From SHVO01 sp964576515 (GTDB lineage Bacteria; Pseudomonadota; Alphaproteobacteria; Rhodospirillales; Rhodospirillaceae): a stretch of DNA of 64,000 nt. A program made the position numbers and the translations under genes. Under the pieces are notes generated by a model. The model ran no database searches, was not told the DNA's origin, and saw only the letters and a list, made by a program, of their open reading frames with translations. Location of the stretch: contig CAZNUW010000009.1 of NCBI GenBank assembly GCA_964576515.1, positions 136,785 to 200,784 of the forward strand, in the 5' to 3' direction. Shown piece by piece: positions 41,388-49,004 of the stretch; the first letter of the stretch is position 1, and every line of letters starts with the position of its first letter.

Positions 41388-41498
41388 TTAGCGGTTAGTC
41401 CGTTCCGAACGCGCCCGGCGGCGCGCCTGACGGGCCTTGTTCTTTGCCTTGCGCTTGTTCGAGCGCATCTTCTTGCTTGCTTTGCGTGCGTGGCTCAT
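41388..41498 (-). CDS. 36-residue highly basic peptide
   Basis: MSHARKASKKMRSNKRKAKN then KARQARRRARSERTNR; over half the residues are Lys or Arg, with no acidic residue except one Glu. ACGGAGGGCCG precedes the ATG, a strong ribosome binding site. The composition is that of a ribosome-associated or nucleic-acid-binding mini-protein such as Thx or the Cox24-type, but I do not recognise the family. It is convergent with the GNAT gene. Being so small, it could be missed by gene callers. Confidence 0.55.
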   Translation of the reverse strand: MSHARKASKKMRSNKRKAKNKARQARRRARSERTNR

Positions 41499-41728
41499 CG
41501 GCCCTCCGTCGTCTGTGAAGGGCCGCACCATAACAAAGGACTTTCGCGCGGGCGAGATGCGATCCGGCATAGATCCGGCCGGAAACGAACTCCCCGAAAC
41601 ACGGCGCGCGCCGCCCGGCCTGCGTCCAGTCCGTGAAAATACGTACGCGTATCCCACAAATTTCGAGCAGCCCGGCGCCGCCGTAACACTGCTCCCCGCA
41701 AGATTCACACCGTTTCGGGGATTCGGCG

Positions 41729-41938
41729 ATGCGCGCCTACGAGCCCGGCATGAAGATCACTTACGATCCTTCGTCACAACGCGTTGTGGTGATTTTCCGC
41801 GGCCGCATCACCGTCCTTCCTGATTTGTACGAAACGGAATCAGCAGCGCTGAAGGCCGGAGAATCCCATTGTCGCCGGTTGGGATGGGCGCCCCCACGGA
41901 ACGGCGAGCGCGGCAAGTCGCTGCGATCCGCTTGGTGA
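41729..41938 (+). CDS. Small hypothetical protein (69 aa)
   Basis: MRAYEPGMKITYDPSSQRVV and on, with a beta-rich centre (VVVIFRGRITVLPDLY) and a closing helix containing ESHCRRLGWAPP. GGGGATTCGGCG precedes the ATG. An internal ATG at codon 8 is an alternative. No family recognised. It is followed after 55 bases by a small membrane protein gene and then fixLJ, all on the same strand. Confidence 0.6.
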   Translation: MRAYEPGMKITYDPSSQRVVVIFRGRITVLPDLYETESAALKAGESHCRRLGWAPPRNGERGKSLRSAW

Positions 41939-41993
41939 AAACGACACTCCGCCTCCTCGAACAGGTTCACAACCCGCAATAAGGAAAACAGCC

Positions 41994-42161
41994 ATGTCCG
42001 CCGGTCAGTCCGCATACCTCCTCCTGGTCATCACGATGTTCGTGATGTTCATGGGCGCCCTGCTTTTCGTCAGTCTCTGGAGCCGAAAGAAAAGCGGTGA
42101 CGAGGCGCAACACGGCGCTTCCACCACGCGCACGTTCGCCGCGTATCGCAAGGCGGCGTGA
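41994..42161 (+). CDS. 55-residue single-TM protein upstream of fixL
   Basis: MSAGQSAYLLLVITMFVMFM leads into a membrane helix (about residues 8-30), then a basic stop-transfer (WSRKKSG) and a short polar tail ending AAYRKAA. AAGGAAAACAGCC gives good ribosome-binding spacing. Its stop overlaps an in-frame GTG of the fixL frame (GTGA at 42158-42161), but the real fixL start is probably 200 bases later. Small membrane subunits of this kind accompany cytochrome oxidases (CcoQ/CydX-like), but nothing here proves such a role. Confidence 0.6.
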   Translation: MSAGQSAYLLLVITMFVMFMGALLFVSLWSRKKSGDEAQHGASTTRTFAAYRKAA

Positions 42162-42361
42162 GACGCCAGAACGCCATTGGAGGCCCGAGAGGCCGCAGAA
42201 CGTTCGCCTCTCCGACCGACGCCGTTGTGGACCCCCTCCGCAACGGCGTCACCCACTTCGATATCCCTGGCCGTGCATGCGTGAGCACGAATATAATCCG
42301 AAGCGACGCAGCACTACCCGGGATCGCGCAGACCGGGTTTCGGTTTATCTCGCCAGGACTC

Positions 42362-43504
42362 ATGCCGACGCACGCCACCCAAAACACGCTACGTGAACAA
42401 GAGGCTTGGCTGCGGTGCATACTGGAAACGGTCGCGGACGCGATCATCGTCATCGACGGAAACGCGATCATCCAGTCATTCAGTGCGGCCGCCGAACGTC
42501 AGTTCGGATATAAAGCGGACGACGTCATTGGTAAAAACGTCAACCTGCTGATGCCTTCGCCCTACCGCGAAGCGCACGATCACTACGTCCAGAGATACAA
42601 CGAGACGCACGAGCGGCGGATCATCGGGATCGGCCGCGAGGTCGTCGGACAGCGGAAAGACGGTTCTGTTTTTCCAATGTATTTGTCCGTCGGCGAAGGG
42701 AGCCTCGAAGGTAAAAACCTCTACGTCGGCATCATCCACGACCTGACGGAACAACAGGCGACAGAACGCCGCATGCGGGTCCTGCAAGACGAATTGCTTC
42801 AGGTTTCACGTATGAGCGGGATGGGCCAGATGGCCTCCTCCCTCGCGCATGAGCTGAATCAACCCCTCACCGCCGCCTCCAGCTTGATGCAAGCGGCGCG
42901 CCGGATGCTTGAGAAAGGCGACGACGGCGCGGCGACCCGCGCGCTGGACGCCGTGGAACGCGCCAGCCAGCAATTGCTGCGCACCGGAGAAATCATTCGT
43001 CGCCTGCGCGAATTCACGTCACGGGGCGAAACCGAAAAAACCGTCGCGCCGATAGATGCGCTGATCAGGGAAACGGTCGCCCTCGCCCGCATCAGCAATA
43101 CGTTCGGACCAACCCGCGTCGATCTCGCGGTCGCCCCAATCGCCGCCCTTGTCGATAAGATACAAGTGCAGCAGGTCCTCTTGAACCTGATCCGGAACGG
43201 CTTGGAGGCTATGGAAAACGTCGCCAACCCGACGCTGACGATTTCAACGCGCGGCGACGGCGACATGGTGGAGGTTTCCGTCGCCGACGACGGCGGCGGC
43301 TTGAGCGATGAAATCCGCGAACATCTATTCGAGCCGTTCGTCACCACGAAGGAACATGGGATGGGGGTCGGCCTCGCGATTTGCCGCACCATCATCGAGG
43401 CTCATGGCGGACGCCTCTTTGCCGACGACAATCCTGGCGGCGGAGCCATCTTCCGTTTCACGGTGCCGCGCGCTTCAGAGGAGAATGACCGTGACCTCTC
43501 CTGA
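42362..43504 (+). CDS. fixL: FixL-like oxygen-sensing PAS histidine kinase
   Basis: About 380 residues from MPTHATQNTL; no membrane segment, so cytoplasmic. The PAS domain closely follows FixL haem domains: IIVIDGNAIIQSFSAAAERQ, PYREAHDHYVQRY with His72 aligning to the haem-ligand His200 of Bradyrhizobium FixL, RIIGIGREVVGQRKDGSVFP with the Arg equivalent to Arg220. The distal His214 position is Arg here. Then HisKA (MASSLAHELNQPL, His163) and HATPase (NLIRNGLEAMENV, VADDGGGLSDE, GMGVGLAICRTIIEAHGG). FixL phosphorylates FixJ when oxygen is low. The frame is open to 42158 but the extra residues have no homology. fixJ overlaps the end. Confidence 0.9.
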   Translation: MPTHATQNTLREQEAWLRCILETVADAIIVIDGNAIIQSFSAAAERQFGYKADDVIGKNVNLLMPSPYREAHDHYVQRYNETHERRIIGIGREVVGQRKDGSVFPMYLSVGEGSLEGKNLYVGIIHDLTEQQATERRMRVLQDELLQVSRMSGMGQMASSLAHELNQPLTAASSLMQAARRMLEKGDDGAATRALDAVERASQQLLRTGEIIRRLREFTSRGETEKTVAPIDALIRETVALARISNTFGPTRVDLAVAPIAALVDKIQVQQVLLNLIRNGLEAMENVANPTLTISTRGDGDMVEVSVADDGGGLSDEIREHLFEPFVTTKEHGMGVGLAICRTIIEAHGGRLFADDNPGGGAIFRFTVPRASEENDRDLS

Positions 43505-44099
43505 GACTAAGACAGTTCATCTCATCGACGACGACGAAGGCGTGCGCGAGGCTCTGACAATCCTGCTGGCCGAGGCCGGCTTTACGGTTCGCAGCCACAA
43601 ATCTGGCTCCGATTTTCTCGCGGTGGCGACGGAAAGCCTGGACGGATGCATCGTCAGCGATATCCGTATGCCGGGCGTCGACGGCCTGGAGCTTCAACAG
43701 CGCCTGCGCGAAAAGAAAATAGATTTGCCTCTCGTTTTCGTCACGGGCCACGGCGATGTGCAAATGGCCGTCCAAGCCATGCGCGGCGGCGCGCTGGATT
43801 TCATCGAAAAACCCTTTGACGACTTGATCCTTGTCGAAGCTGTGAACCGGGCGTTGAAACAAGCGCCGCTCGCCGCCACGGGCGACCTCATGCACGAGAT
43901 TCGTGACAACCTTGACTCGTTAACTCCGCGCGAGCGCGAGGTCCTCGACTGCATGGTCGCCGGAAAACCAAACAAGATCACCGCTCACGAGCTCGGCATG
44001 AGCGTGAGAACCGTCGAGGTCCATCGCGCGAGGATCATGCAAAAGATGAATGCCGGCAGCTTGTCGGAACTGGTGCGGCAGGTTATCGCGGCGCGCTAA
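43491..44099 (+). CDS. fixJ: FixJ family response regulator
   Basis: About 202 residues. The receiver domain has the acidic pair in VHLIDDDEGVRE, phospho-acceptor Asp57 in CIVSDIRMPGVDG, Thr in VFVTGHGD and Lys in DFIEKPF. A LuxR/FixJ helix-turn-helix follows (LTPREREVLDCMVAGKPNKI, MSVRTVEVHRARIMQKM). GTG 43491 is favoured since GAGGAG lies 7 bases upstream. ATG 43485 is only 2 bases from it. The gene overlaps the end of fixL by 14 bases, so translation is coupled. It should activate genes such as fixK or oxidases under low oxygen. None of those is in the window. Confidence 0.93.
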   Translation: MTSPETKTVHLIDDDEGVREALTILLAEAGFTVRSHKSGSDFLAVATESLDGCIVSDIRMPGVDGLELQQRLREKKIDLPLVFVTGHGDVQMAVQAMRGGALDFIEKPFDDLILVEAVNRALKQAPLAATGDLMHEIRDNLDSLTPREREVLDCMVAGKPNKITAHELGMSVRTVEVHRARIMQKMNAGSLSELVRQVIAAR

Positions 44100-44209
44100 C
44101 CTGTTACAAAGCCCCAAGGCGCGTCTTTTTTAACGCATTGACGTTATGACCTGACACAATCGCCTTTCACGCGCCTTTCGCGCGCCTTTTACACGGATGT
44201 CGAATCGCC

Positions 44210-45475
44210 ATGGATAAACTGGAGATCTTCAGCCGCCTCGTTTTGTCGCTGGGGCTCGGGCTCATGATCGGGGTCGAACGCGGATGGAAAATGCGAGGCA
44301 TGGAGGAAGGCACCCGAGCCTTCGGGGCGCGCACGTTCTCGCTTATCGGCCTTTTGGGCGGTCTGATAGGACTGACGGCGACTTTGAGCCATGACGCCGT
44401 CATCCCCGTGGGAATCGGCGTGTTCGTGAGCTTCGTGGCCGTCGCCTATTTCGCGAGCGTCCGCCAGATTCAAGATCGCGGCGCGACGACCGAGGTTGCT
44501 GCGATCCTCGCCATGATCCTCGGCGTCGTCGCCATGCGCGGCGACATGCTGGTGGCCGCGGCCGCGGCTGTCATGGTCACCGCCATCCTCGGGTTCAAAC
44601 AGCCGATCCATAGTTGGATCGACAGCATCGACAAGGACGAAATCGGCGCGGTCCTTAAACTGCTGGTCATCTCCGTCGTGATCTTGCCGGTTCTGCCCAA
44701 CGAGGGTTTTGGCCCGGGAGAGATCATCAATCCATACGTCTTGTGGTGGATCGTCGTCGTCATCGCCGCAATTTCTTTCGCCGCGCATATCTCCATGCGC
44801 CTGTTCGACGACCGGGTGGGCGCGATCGGCGTGGGATTGCTGGGCGGCCTCGTGTCGTCGACCGCCACGACCATCGCCTTCGCCAAGCTCGCGGCCGCTC
44901 ATCCGCCGCTGGCGCGCCAAGCGGCGGCCAGCATCGCCATCGCGGGCGGCGTGATGTTCATCCGGACCTTGGTTCTTACCAGCGTCCTCTACAACGCCGC
45001 CGTCGAGCTTTTGTGGTTCCCGTTGATTACGGCCGGCGCAACGACGATCGCGGTCGCGCTTTTCCTCAGCTTCGGGGCCAAGAAGTCGAAGGCCGATCAC
45101 GATCCAGGCGTGGGCGCGTCCGCCGACATCATGACGGGGATCAAATTCGTGCTCGCTTTTATCGTCATCGCCCTGCTGACGCATTACGCGCAGGAACACT
45201 TCGGAAGCCAGGGCGCCTTGATCGCATCGGCCTTAGGCGGGTTTGTGGACGTCGACGCCACCACCGCCACCATGGCGCGGCTCGGCGCGAGCGGTTCCGC
45301 CGCGACCGTCCAGGTCGCGACCGCGATCCTGGTGGCCGCGGGCGTAAACACCTTCGCAAAGGGGCTGTACGCGACCGTCATCGCAGGCGGCAAGTTCGGC
45401 CGTCTTTCGCTGATGATCTTCGGCGCGCCGCTGGCGACCGGCGGCCTCGCTTACGCGGCCGAACGCCTGATTTAA
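44210..45475 (+). CDS. MgtC/SapB-DUF4010 family membrane protein
   Basis: A 421-residue polytopic protein with about 12 helices. The N-terminal third is MgtC-like (RLVLSLGLGLMIGVERGWKM, GTRAFGARTFSLIGLLGGL, TEVAAILAMILG). The rest is DUF4010 (LLVISVVILPVLPNEGFGPG, SMRLFDDRVGAIGVGLLGGLV, SSTATTIAFAKLA, GGFVDVDATTATMARL). The family sits in the inner membrane. Transport or sensing of ions has been suggested for relatives, but the role is not established. It is convergent with kup. The end is 60 bases from a 52-bp repeat. Confidence 0.88.
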   Translation: MDKLEIFSRLVLSLGLGLMIGVERGWKMRGMEEGTRAFGARTFSLIGLLGGLIGLTATLSHDAVIPVGIGVFVSFVAVAYFASVRQIQDRGATTEVAAILAMILGVVAMRGDMLVAAAAAVMVTAILGFKQPIHSWIDSIDKDEIGAVLKLLVISVVILPVLPNEGFGPGEIINPYVLWWIVVVIAAISFAAHISMRLFDDRVGAIGVGLLGGLVSSTATTIAFAKLAAAHPPLARQAAASIAIAGGVMFIRTLVLTSVLYNAAVELLWFPLITAGATTIAVALFLSFGAKKSKADHDPGVGASADIMTGIKFVLAFIVIALLTHYAQEHFGSQGALIASALGGFVDVDATTATMARLGASGSAATVQVATAILVAAGVNTFAKGLYATVIAGGKFGRLSLMIFGAPLATGGLAYAAERLI

Positions 45476-45535
45476 AACCAGGCTAGAGTCTGTCGCGTTC
45501 AAATTGAATCGGACGCCGCTGGAAATTTCTTTTAT

Positions 45536-45587
45536 TTGAGCCGGTTCTTATCGGAAAACCGCTCACACTTTTCCGGAACCGGCTCTA
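45536..45587. repeat. 52-bp dispersed palindromic repeat, copy 2
   Basis: Same as 26231-26282 with one substitution (T for G at position 14). Left GAGCCGGTTC and right GAACCGGCTC arms are intact. The last three bases, CTA, are the complement of the TAG stop codon of kup, so the repeat reaches into the gene end. It lies in the convergent gap between the MgtC-like gene and kup and could act as a terminator for both. Confidence 0.85.
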
Positions 45588-47513
45588 GATTTCGACCTGC
45601 GTGCCCATCTCCACCACGCGATTGGGCGGAAGATGGAAGAAGGCCATGGCGCTCGTCGCGCTGCGGCTCATCCAAGCGAACAGACCTTCACGCCACAAGG
45701 CCATGCCTGGACGGCGGCTCGGGATCAGGGTTTCGCGTCCCAGGAAGAACGACGTTTCCATGTCGTTGAATTCAAAGTTGTGGCGCGCCGCGCCCTTCAG
45801 CGCGACCGGGATATTCGTATCGTCGAGGAACCCATACCGGATGACGAAGCGATAGAAGCGGCGGCCGAGATGCTGGATCTCGAGGCGCTCGCGCTCGGGC
45901 ACATGCGGCACTTCATCGGTGACGACCGTCAGGAACACCACGCGTTCATGCACCACGCGATTGTGCTTTAAGTTATGCAGCAGCGCGTGCGGAACGCCTT
46001 CGGTGGTGCCGGAGAGGAACACCGCCGTCCCGGCGACGCGCGTGACATTGGGATTGAGCGAATTGAGGAAGGTCTCGACCGGCATCGCTTCTTGCGCCAT
46101 GCGCCGGAAGAGGATCTGGCGGCCTTTCTTCCACGTCGTGAGCAACACGAAAACCGCAATGCCGAAAGCGAGCGGGAACCAGCCGCCGCTGGGGATCTTG
46201 GTCGCATTGGCCGCCACAAACGCGATGTCGACGACGAGCAGAACGCCGGCAATGGCGCTCGCGAGCCAGACGTTCCAACGCCACAGGACGAACATCACGA
46301 CGGCGAGCATCAGGGTGTCGATCAGCATGGTCGCCGACAGCGCGACGCCGTACGCCGAAGCGAGCCGCGTCGACGACTGGAACCCGAGCACGAGAATGAC
46401 GACAAAAAGGAGCAGCATCCAGTTCACGAACGGAATGTAAATCTGCCCTTCCTCGGCGGCCGAGGTGTGTTTCGTGGCCATGCGCGGCAGGAAGCCCAAC
46501 TGCATGGCCTGGCGCGTGACGGAGTAGGCGCCGGTGATGACGGCCTGCGAGGCGATAATGGCCGCGAAGGTCGAAAGCACAACCAACGGCACCTGAGCCC
46601 AGTCGGGCACCATCGAGAAGAACGGGTTATCCACTTTCGAGGGATCGTTCAGGAGCAGCGCGCCCTGGCCGAAATAATTCAGCGTCAAGCACGGCAGGAC
46701 AAACGAGAACCAGGACCGGCGGACGGGTTTGCAGCCAAAGTGTCCCATGTCGGCGTAAAGCGTTTCGCCGCCGGTGACCGCAAGGATGACGGCCGCGAGC
46801 GCGAGGAAGGCGCCCATGGGATGAAGCAGGAAGAACTGGAACGCGTACCACGGACTGAGCGCCACCAGGATGCGGGGCGCTTCGATGATGTTCCAGATAC
46901 CGAGGAACGCGATGGTCGTGAACCACACGCACATGACCGGACCGAAAAGCCGGCCGACGACGCCGGTGCCGCGGCTTTGCAGCAGGAAAAGCAGCACCAG
47001 GATCACAAGGGTGATCGGGATAACGAAGGTGTGCAACTCGGGCAGCGCGACTTCGATGCCTTCGACGGCGCTCAAGACGGAGATCGCCGGTGTAATCATG
47101 CTGTCGCCGTAAAACAGCGCGCCCGCGGAGACGCCGAACACCACGACGACCGGCGAGAACTTCTTCAAGCGGCCGTCCTGCATCACCTGCTGCACCAGAG
47201 CGAGGAGCGCAAGGCTGCCGCCCTGCCCCTTATTATCGGCCCGCATCATGAGCATGGTGTATTTGAACGACACCACGATCATCAGCGCCCAGAACACCAG
47301 GGACAGCATGCCGAGCACGTGCATGGGATCGCCGGGCAACGCGTGGTCGCCGGTGAAAGCCTGTTTGATGGCGTAGAGAGGACTGGTCCCGATGTCGCCG
47401 TAAATGACCCCGATGGCGCCGATCATCAGCGCGCCAAGGGAAGCCTTACGATGGCCCTGACCGTTCACTTCCGGCGCGGAGGTGGACTCTCCAGGGGACG
47501 GATCCTGGCTCAT
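45585..47513 (-). CDS. kup: Kup (Trk-type low-affinity) potassium uptake protein
   Basis: A 642-residue proton-coupled K+ importer. The N-terminus after a polar 30-residue lead reads GALMIGAIGVIYGDIGTSPLYA, the family hallmark. Further marks are ALLALVQQVMQ, GALFYGDSMITPAISVLSAVEG, PVMCVWFTTIAFLGIWNI, GGETLYADMGHFG and QAVITGAYSVTRQAMQLGF. About 12 membrane helices are followed by a cytoplasmic C-terminal domain. ATG 47513 (MSQDPSPG) is used. A TTG 9 bases upstream is possible. The stop lies in the dispersed repeat. Confidence 0.96.
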   Translation of the reverse strand: MSQDPSPGESTSAPEVNGQGHRKASLGALMIGAIGVIYGDIGTSPLYAIKQAFTGDHALPGDPMHVLGMLSLVFWALMIVVSFKYTMLMMRADNKGQGGSLALLALVQQVMQDGRLKKFSPVVVVFGVSAGALFYGDSMITPAISVLSAVEGIEVALPELHTFVIPITLVILVLLFLLQSRGTGVVGRLFGPVMCVWFTTIAFLGIWNIIEAPRILVALSPWYAFQFFLLHPMGAFLALAAVILAVTGGETLYADMGHFGCKPVRRSWFSFVLPCLTLNYFGQGALLLNDPSKVDNPFFSMVPDWAQVPLVVLSTFAAIIASQAVITGAYSVTRQAMQLGFLPRMATKHTSAAEEGQIYIPFVNWMLLLFVVILVLGFQSSTRLASAYGVALSATMLIDTLMLAVVMFVLWRWNVWLASAIAGVLLVVDIAFVAANATKIPSGGWFPLAFGIAVFVLLTTWKKGRQILFRRMAQEAMPVETFLNSLNPNVTRVAGTAVFLSGTTEGVPHALLHNLKHNRVVHERVVFLTVVTDEVPHVPERERLEIQHLGRRFYRFVIRYGFLDDTNIPVALKGAARHNFEFNDMETSFFLGRETLIPSRRPGMALWREGLFAWMSRSATSAMAFFHLPPNRVVEMGTQVEI

Positions 47514-47634
47514 AAGAAACAACCGCTGCGGTTACGACTGCTGTCGGAGCGGCCGACCTTGTAAGGCCGTTCGGGCAGGGCGCAGGGTGTAGCATCGCCT
47601 CACCCTGAATGAAAGCGCTAATATAAACCCTAGG

Positions 47635-48378
47635 TTATTGTTTTTGCTTATTTTTTTCCTGCTCATCAACCCATGGGTAGATGACCAGACGAGGCCAGCG
47701 CGCCTGCCAGCGGGTGGCCATGTCGTCGTAAACCTTGGAGAGCTGGAGCACGCGGTTCGGGCGCGCGACCATGTCCCAGACATCGCCCAGGCCAAGCGGC
47801 GCATAGATGTCGAAAAAATCGGCCCCGCTGCATTTCATGCCGACGGTCGAAGCCGCGGCCGGTTCGCGCAAGAGGCCTTCCGAGGCCGACGTCAGCGGTG
47901 GATAGGCAACACCAAAGGTCTCGCCGTACCATAAATGTGTCCGCGCCTGATTACGCACGCTGACGGTTCCGTCGAGATCGGCGAACAGGCGCGCCGCCGC
48001 GTTGCGGACGTCGCTTTCCGCTTCCTCGGATTCATCCTCGGAAAAGTACACAAGTTCATAGTCGCGGATGCCCTGGCCGGCCGCGCGGCCGCTACGCAGA
48101 TTCCACACGGTGGCGGTCAAGGATCCCGCCGTCAGCCACCAGTCGCGCAGCCCCAAACGCGGCGCGCGCGTCAGAATCTCGGCGTTCACGCGATTGAGCA
48201 GGCAGAGCGCCGCCACTTTCTCGGCGAGTTTCTCGGCGGGCCGATCCATGGAGTCGTCGTCCGGAGGATCGAACAGCGCCAAGGTCTTGTTCTCGCGCCG
48301 GGCGCGCGGCGGCTTTTCCTTGGGTCTGGGATAGACCCGAAGGCGCAAAGCTCGCGAATTTAGGACGACATGCGCCAT
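47635..48378 (-). CDS. Nucleotidyltransferase family protein (DUF925-like)
   Basis: A 247-residue protein. The core from about residue 44 (MDRPAEKLAEKVAALCLLNR) carries WWLTAGSLTATVWNL, IRDYELVYFSEDESEEAESD (with the D-x-D-like acidic pattern altered to D-Y-E), VSVRNQARTHLWYGE, ASTVGMKCSGADFFDIYAPLGLGD and RPNRVLQLSKVYDD. This matches the DUF925/NTP-transferase-like group, whose substrate is unknown. The first 43 residues are basic and may not be translated. ATG 48249 is an alternative start. It lies upstream of kup on the same strand with a 120-base gap. Confidence 0.75.
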   Translation of the reverse strand: MAHVVLNSRALRLRVYPRPKEKPPRARRENKTLALFDPPDDDSMDRPAEKLAEKVAALCLLNRVNAEILTRAPRLGLRDWWLTAGSLTATVWNLRSGRAAGQGIRDYELVYFSEDESEEAESDVRNAAARLFADLDGTVSVRNQARTHLWYGETFGVAYPPLTSASEGLLREPAAASTVGMKCSGADFFDIYAPLGLGDVWDMVARPNRVLQLSKVYDDMATRWQARWPRLVIYPWVDEQEKNKQKQ

Positions 48379-48485
48379 GAAACGGGGATCTGTAACGAGG
48401 TGAACACTATAATAGCCCCTGCCCGGGCCTTGGGCGAAGCGGAACCGCAGTCTATAAAGTTATCGACGCGTTTTTGGGAGGCCTT

Positions 48486-49004
48486 ATGCGCGCCATTCAG
48501 CGTATTGCATGCGCCGCGGCGTTTTTTGTCCTGACGGCGGCCGCCGCGCCGCGCGGCATTGATCCGAATCTGGTCGGCGAAATGAAGTACGAGGGTGACT
48601 ACCGCTGGTCGGTCATCTCGGGGATGTCCGCATATGAACTCTGGCACTCGTCGGACATCATCATCCTAAGCCCCGTCGGCGCCATCATCCGCTATTTCGA
48701 GTTCGACATGGAGAGCGCGGCGCGCGACGGCGAATGGACGGCGCAAGGCATGGTGCTGGTCGGCACCGGCGACGTCAAAATCCAGCCGGTCGCAATCAAG
48801 CTGTGGGCCAAGGAGCGCACCCGCATCCAGGCGGACCTGTCGCACAAGCTGAGCCTGGAAGGAAAACAGGCGATCGCGATCTTCACGCCCAACCTCGTGG
48901 AATGCGCGACCGAAGCCGAATGCGGTCCGCAGCAATTCCGCTTCGTCAGCAACGCCGCCGGCGAGGTGTTCGTGGGAACGACAAAAATCGGGAGCATCAA
49001 GTGA
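48486..49004 (+). CDS. Exported hypothetical protein coupled to the M1 aminopeptidase
   Basis: A 172-residue protein with a signal peptide (MRAIQRIACAAAFFVLTAAA). The mature part has no recognised domain. It contains an acidic-Trp-rich start (EMKYEGDYRWSVISG), a beta-strand pattern (VGAIIRYFEFDMES) and a Cys pair near the end (VECATEAECGPQQF), possibly a disulfide. GGGAGG lies 5 bases before the ATG. Its stop TGA overlaps the GTG start of the aminopeptidase (GTGA), so the two are translated together and probably act in the same compartment. Confidence 0.75.
   Translation: MRAIQRIACAAAFFVLTAAAAPRGIDPNLVGEMKYEGDYRWSVISGMSAYELWHSSDIIILSPVGAIIRYFEFDMESAARDGEWTAQGMVLVGTGDVKIQPVAIKLWAKERTRIQADLSHKLSLEGKQAIAIFTPNLVECATEAECGPQQFRFVSNAAGEVFVGTTKIGSIK

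Noticed and set aside
42158..42361. Longer FixL starting at the GTG that overlaps the small membrane gene
   Set aside because: The 68 extra residues have no PAS or membrane character. The ATG at 42362 places the PAS domain normally, although coupling by GTGA remains possible.
45975..47564. 529-codon plus-strand frame inside kup
   Set aside because: It is antisense to a clear Kup protein. Its translation is rich in His, Arg, Gln and Asp, typical of a shadow frame in GC-rich DNA.
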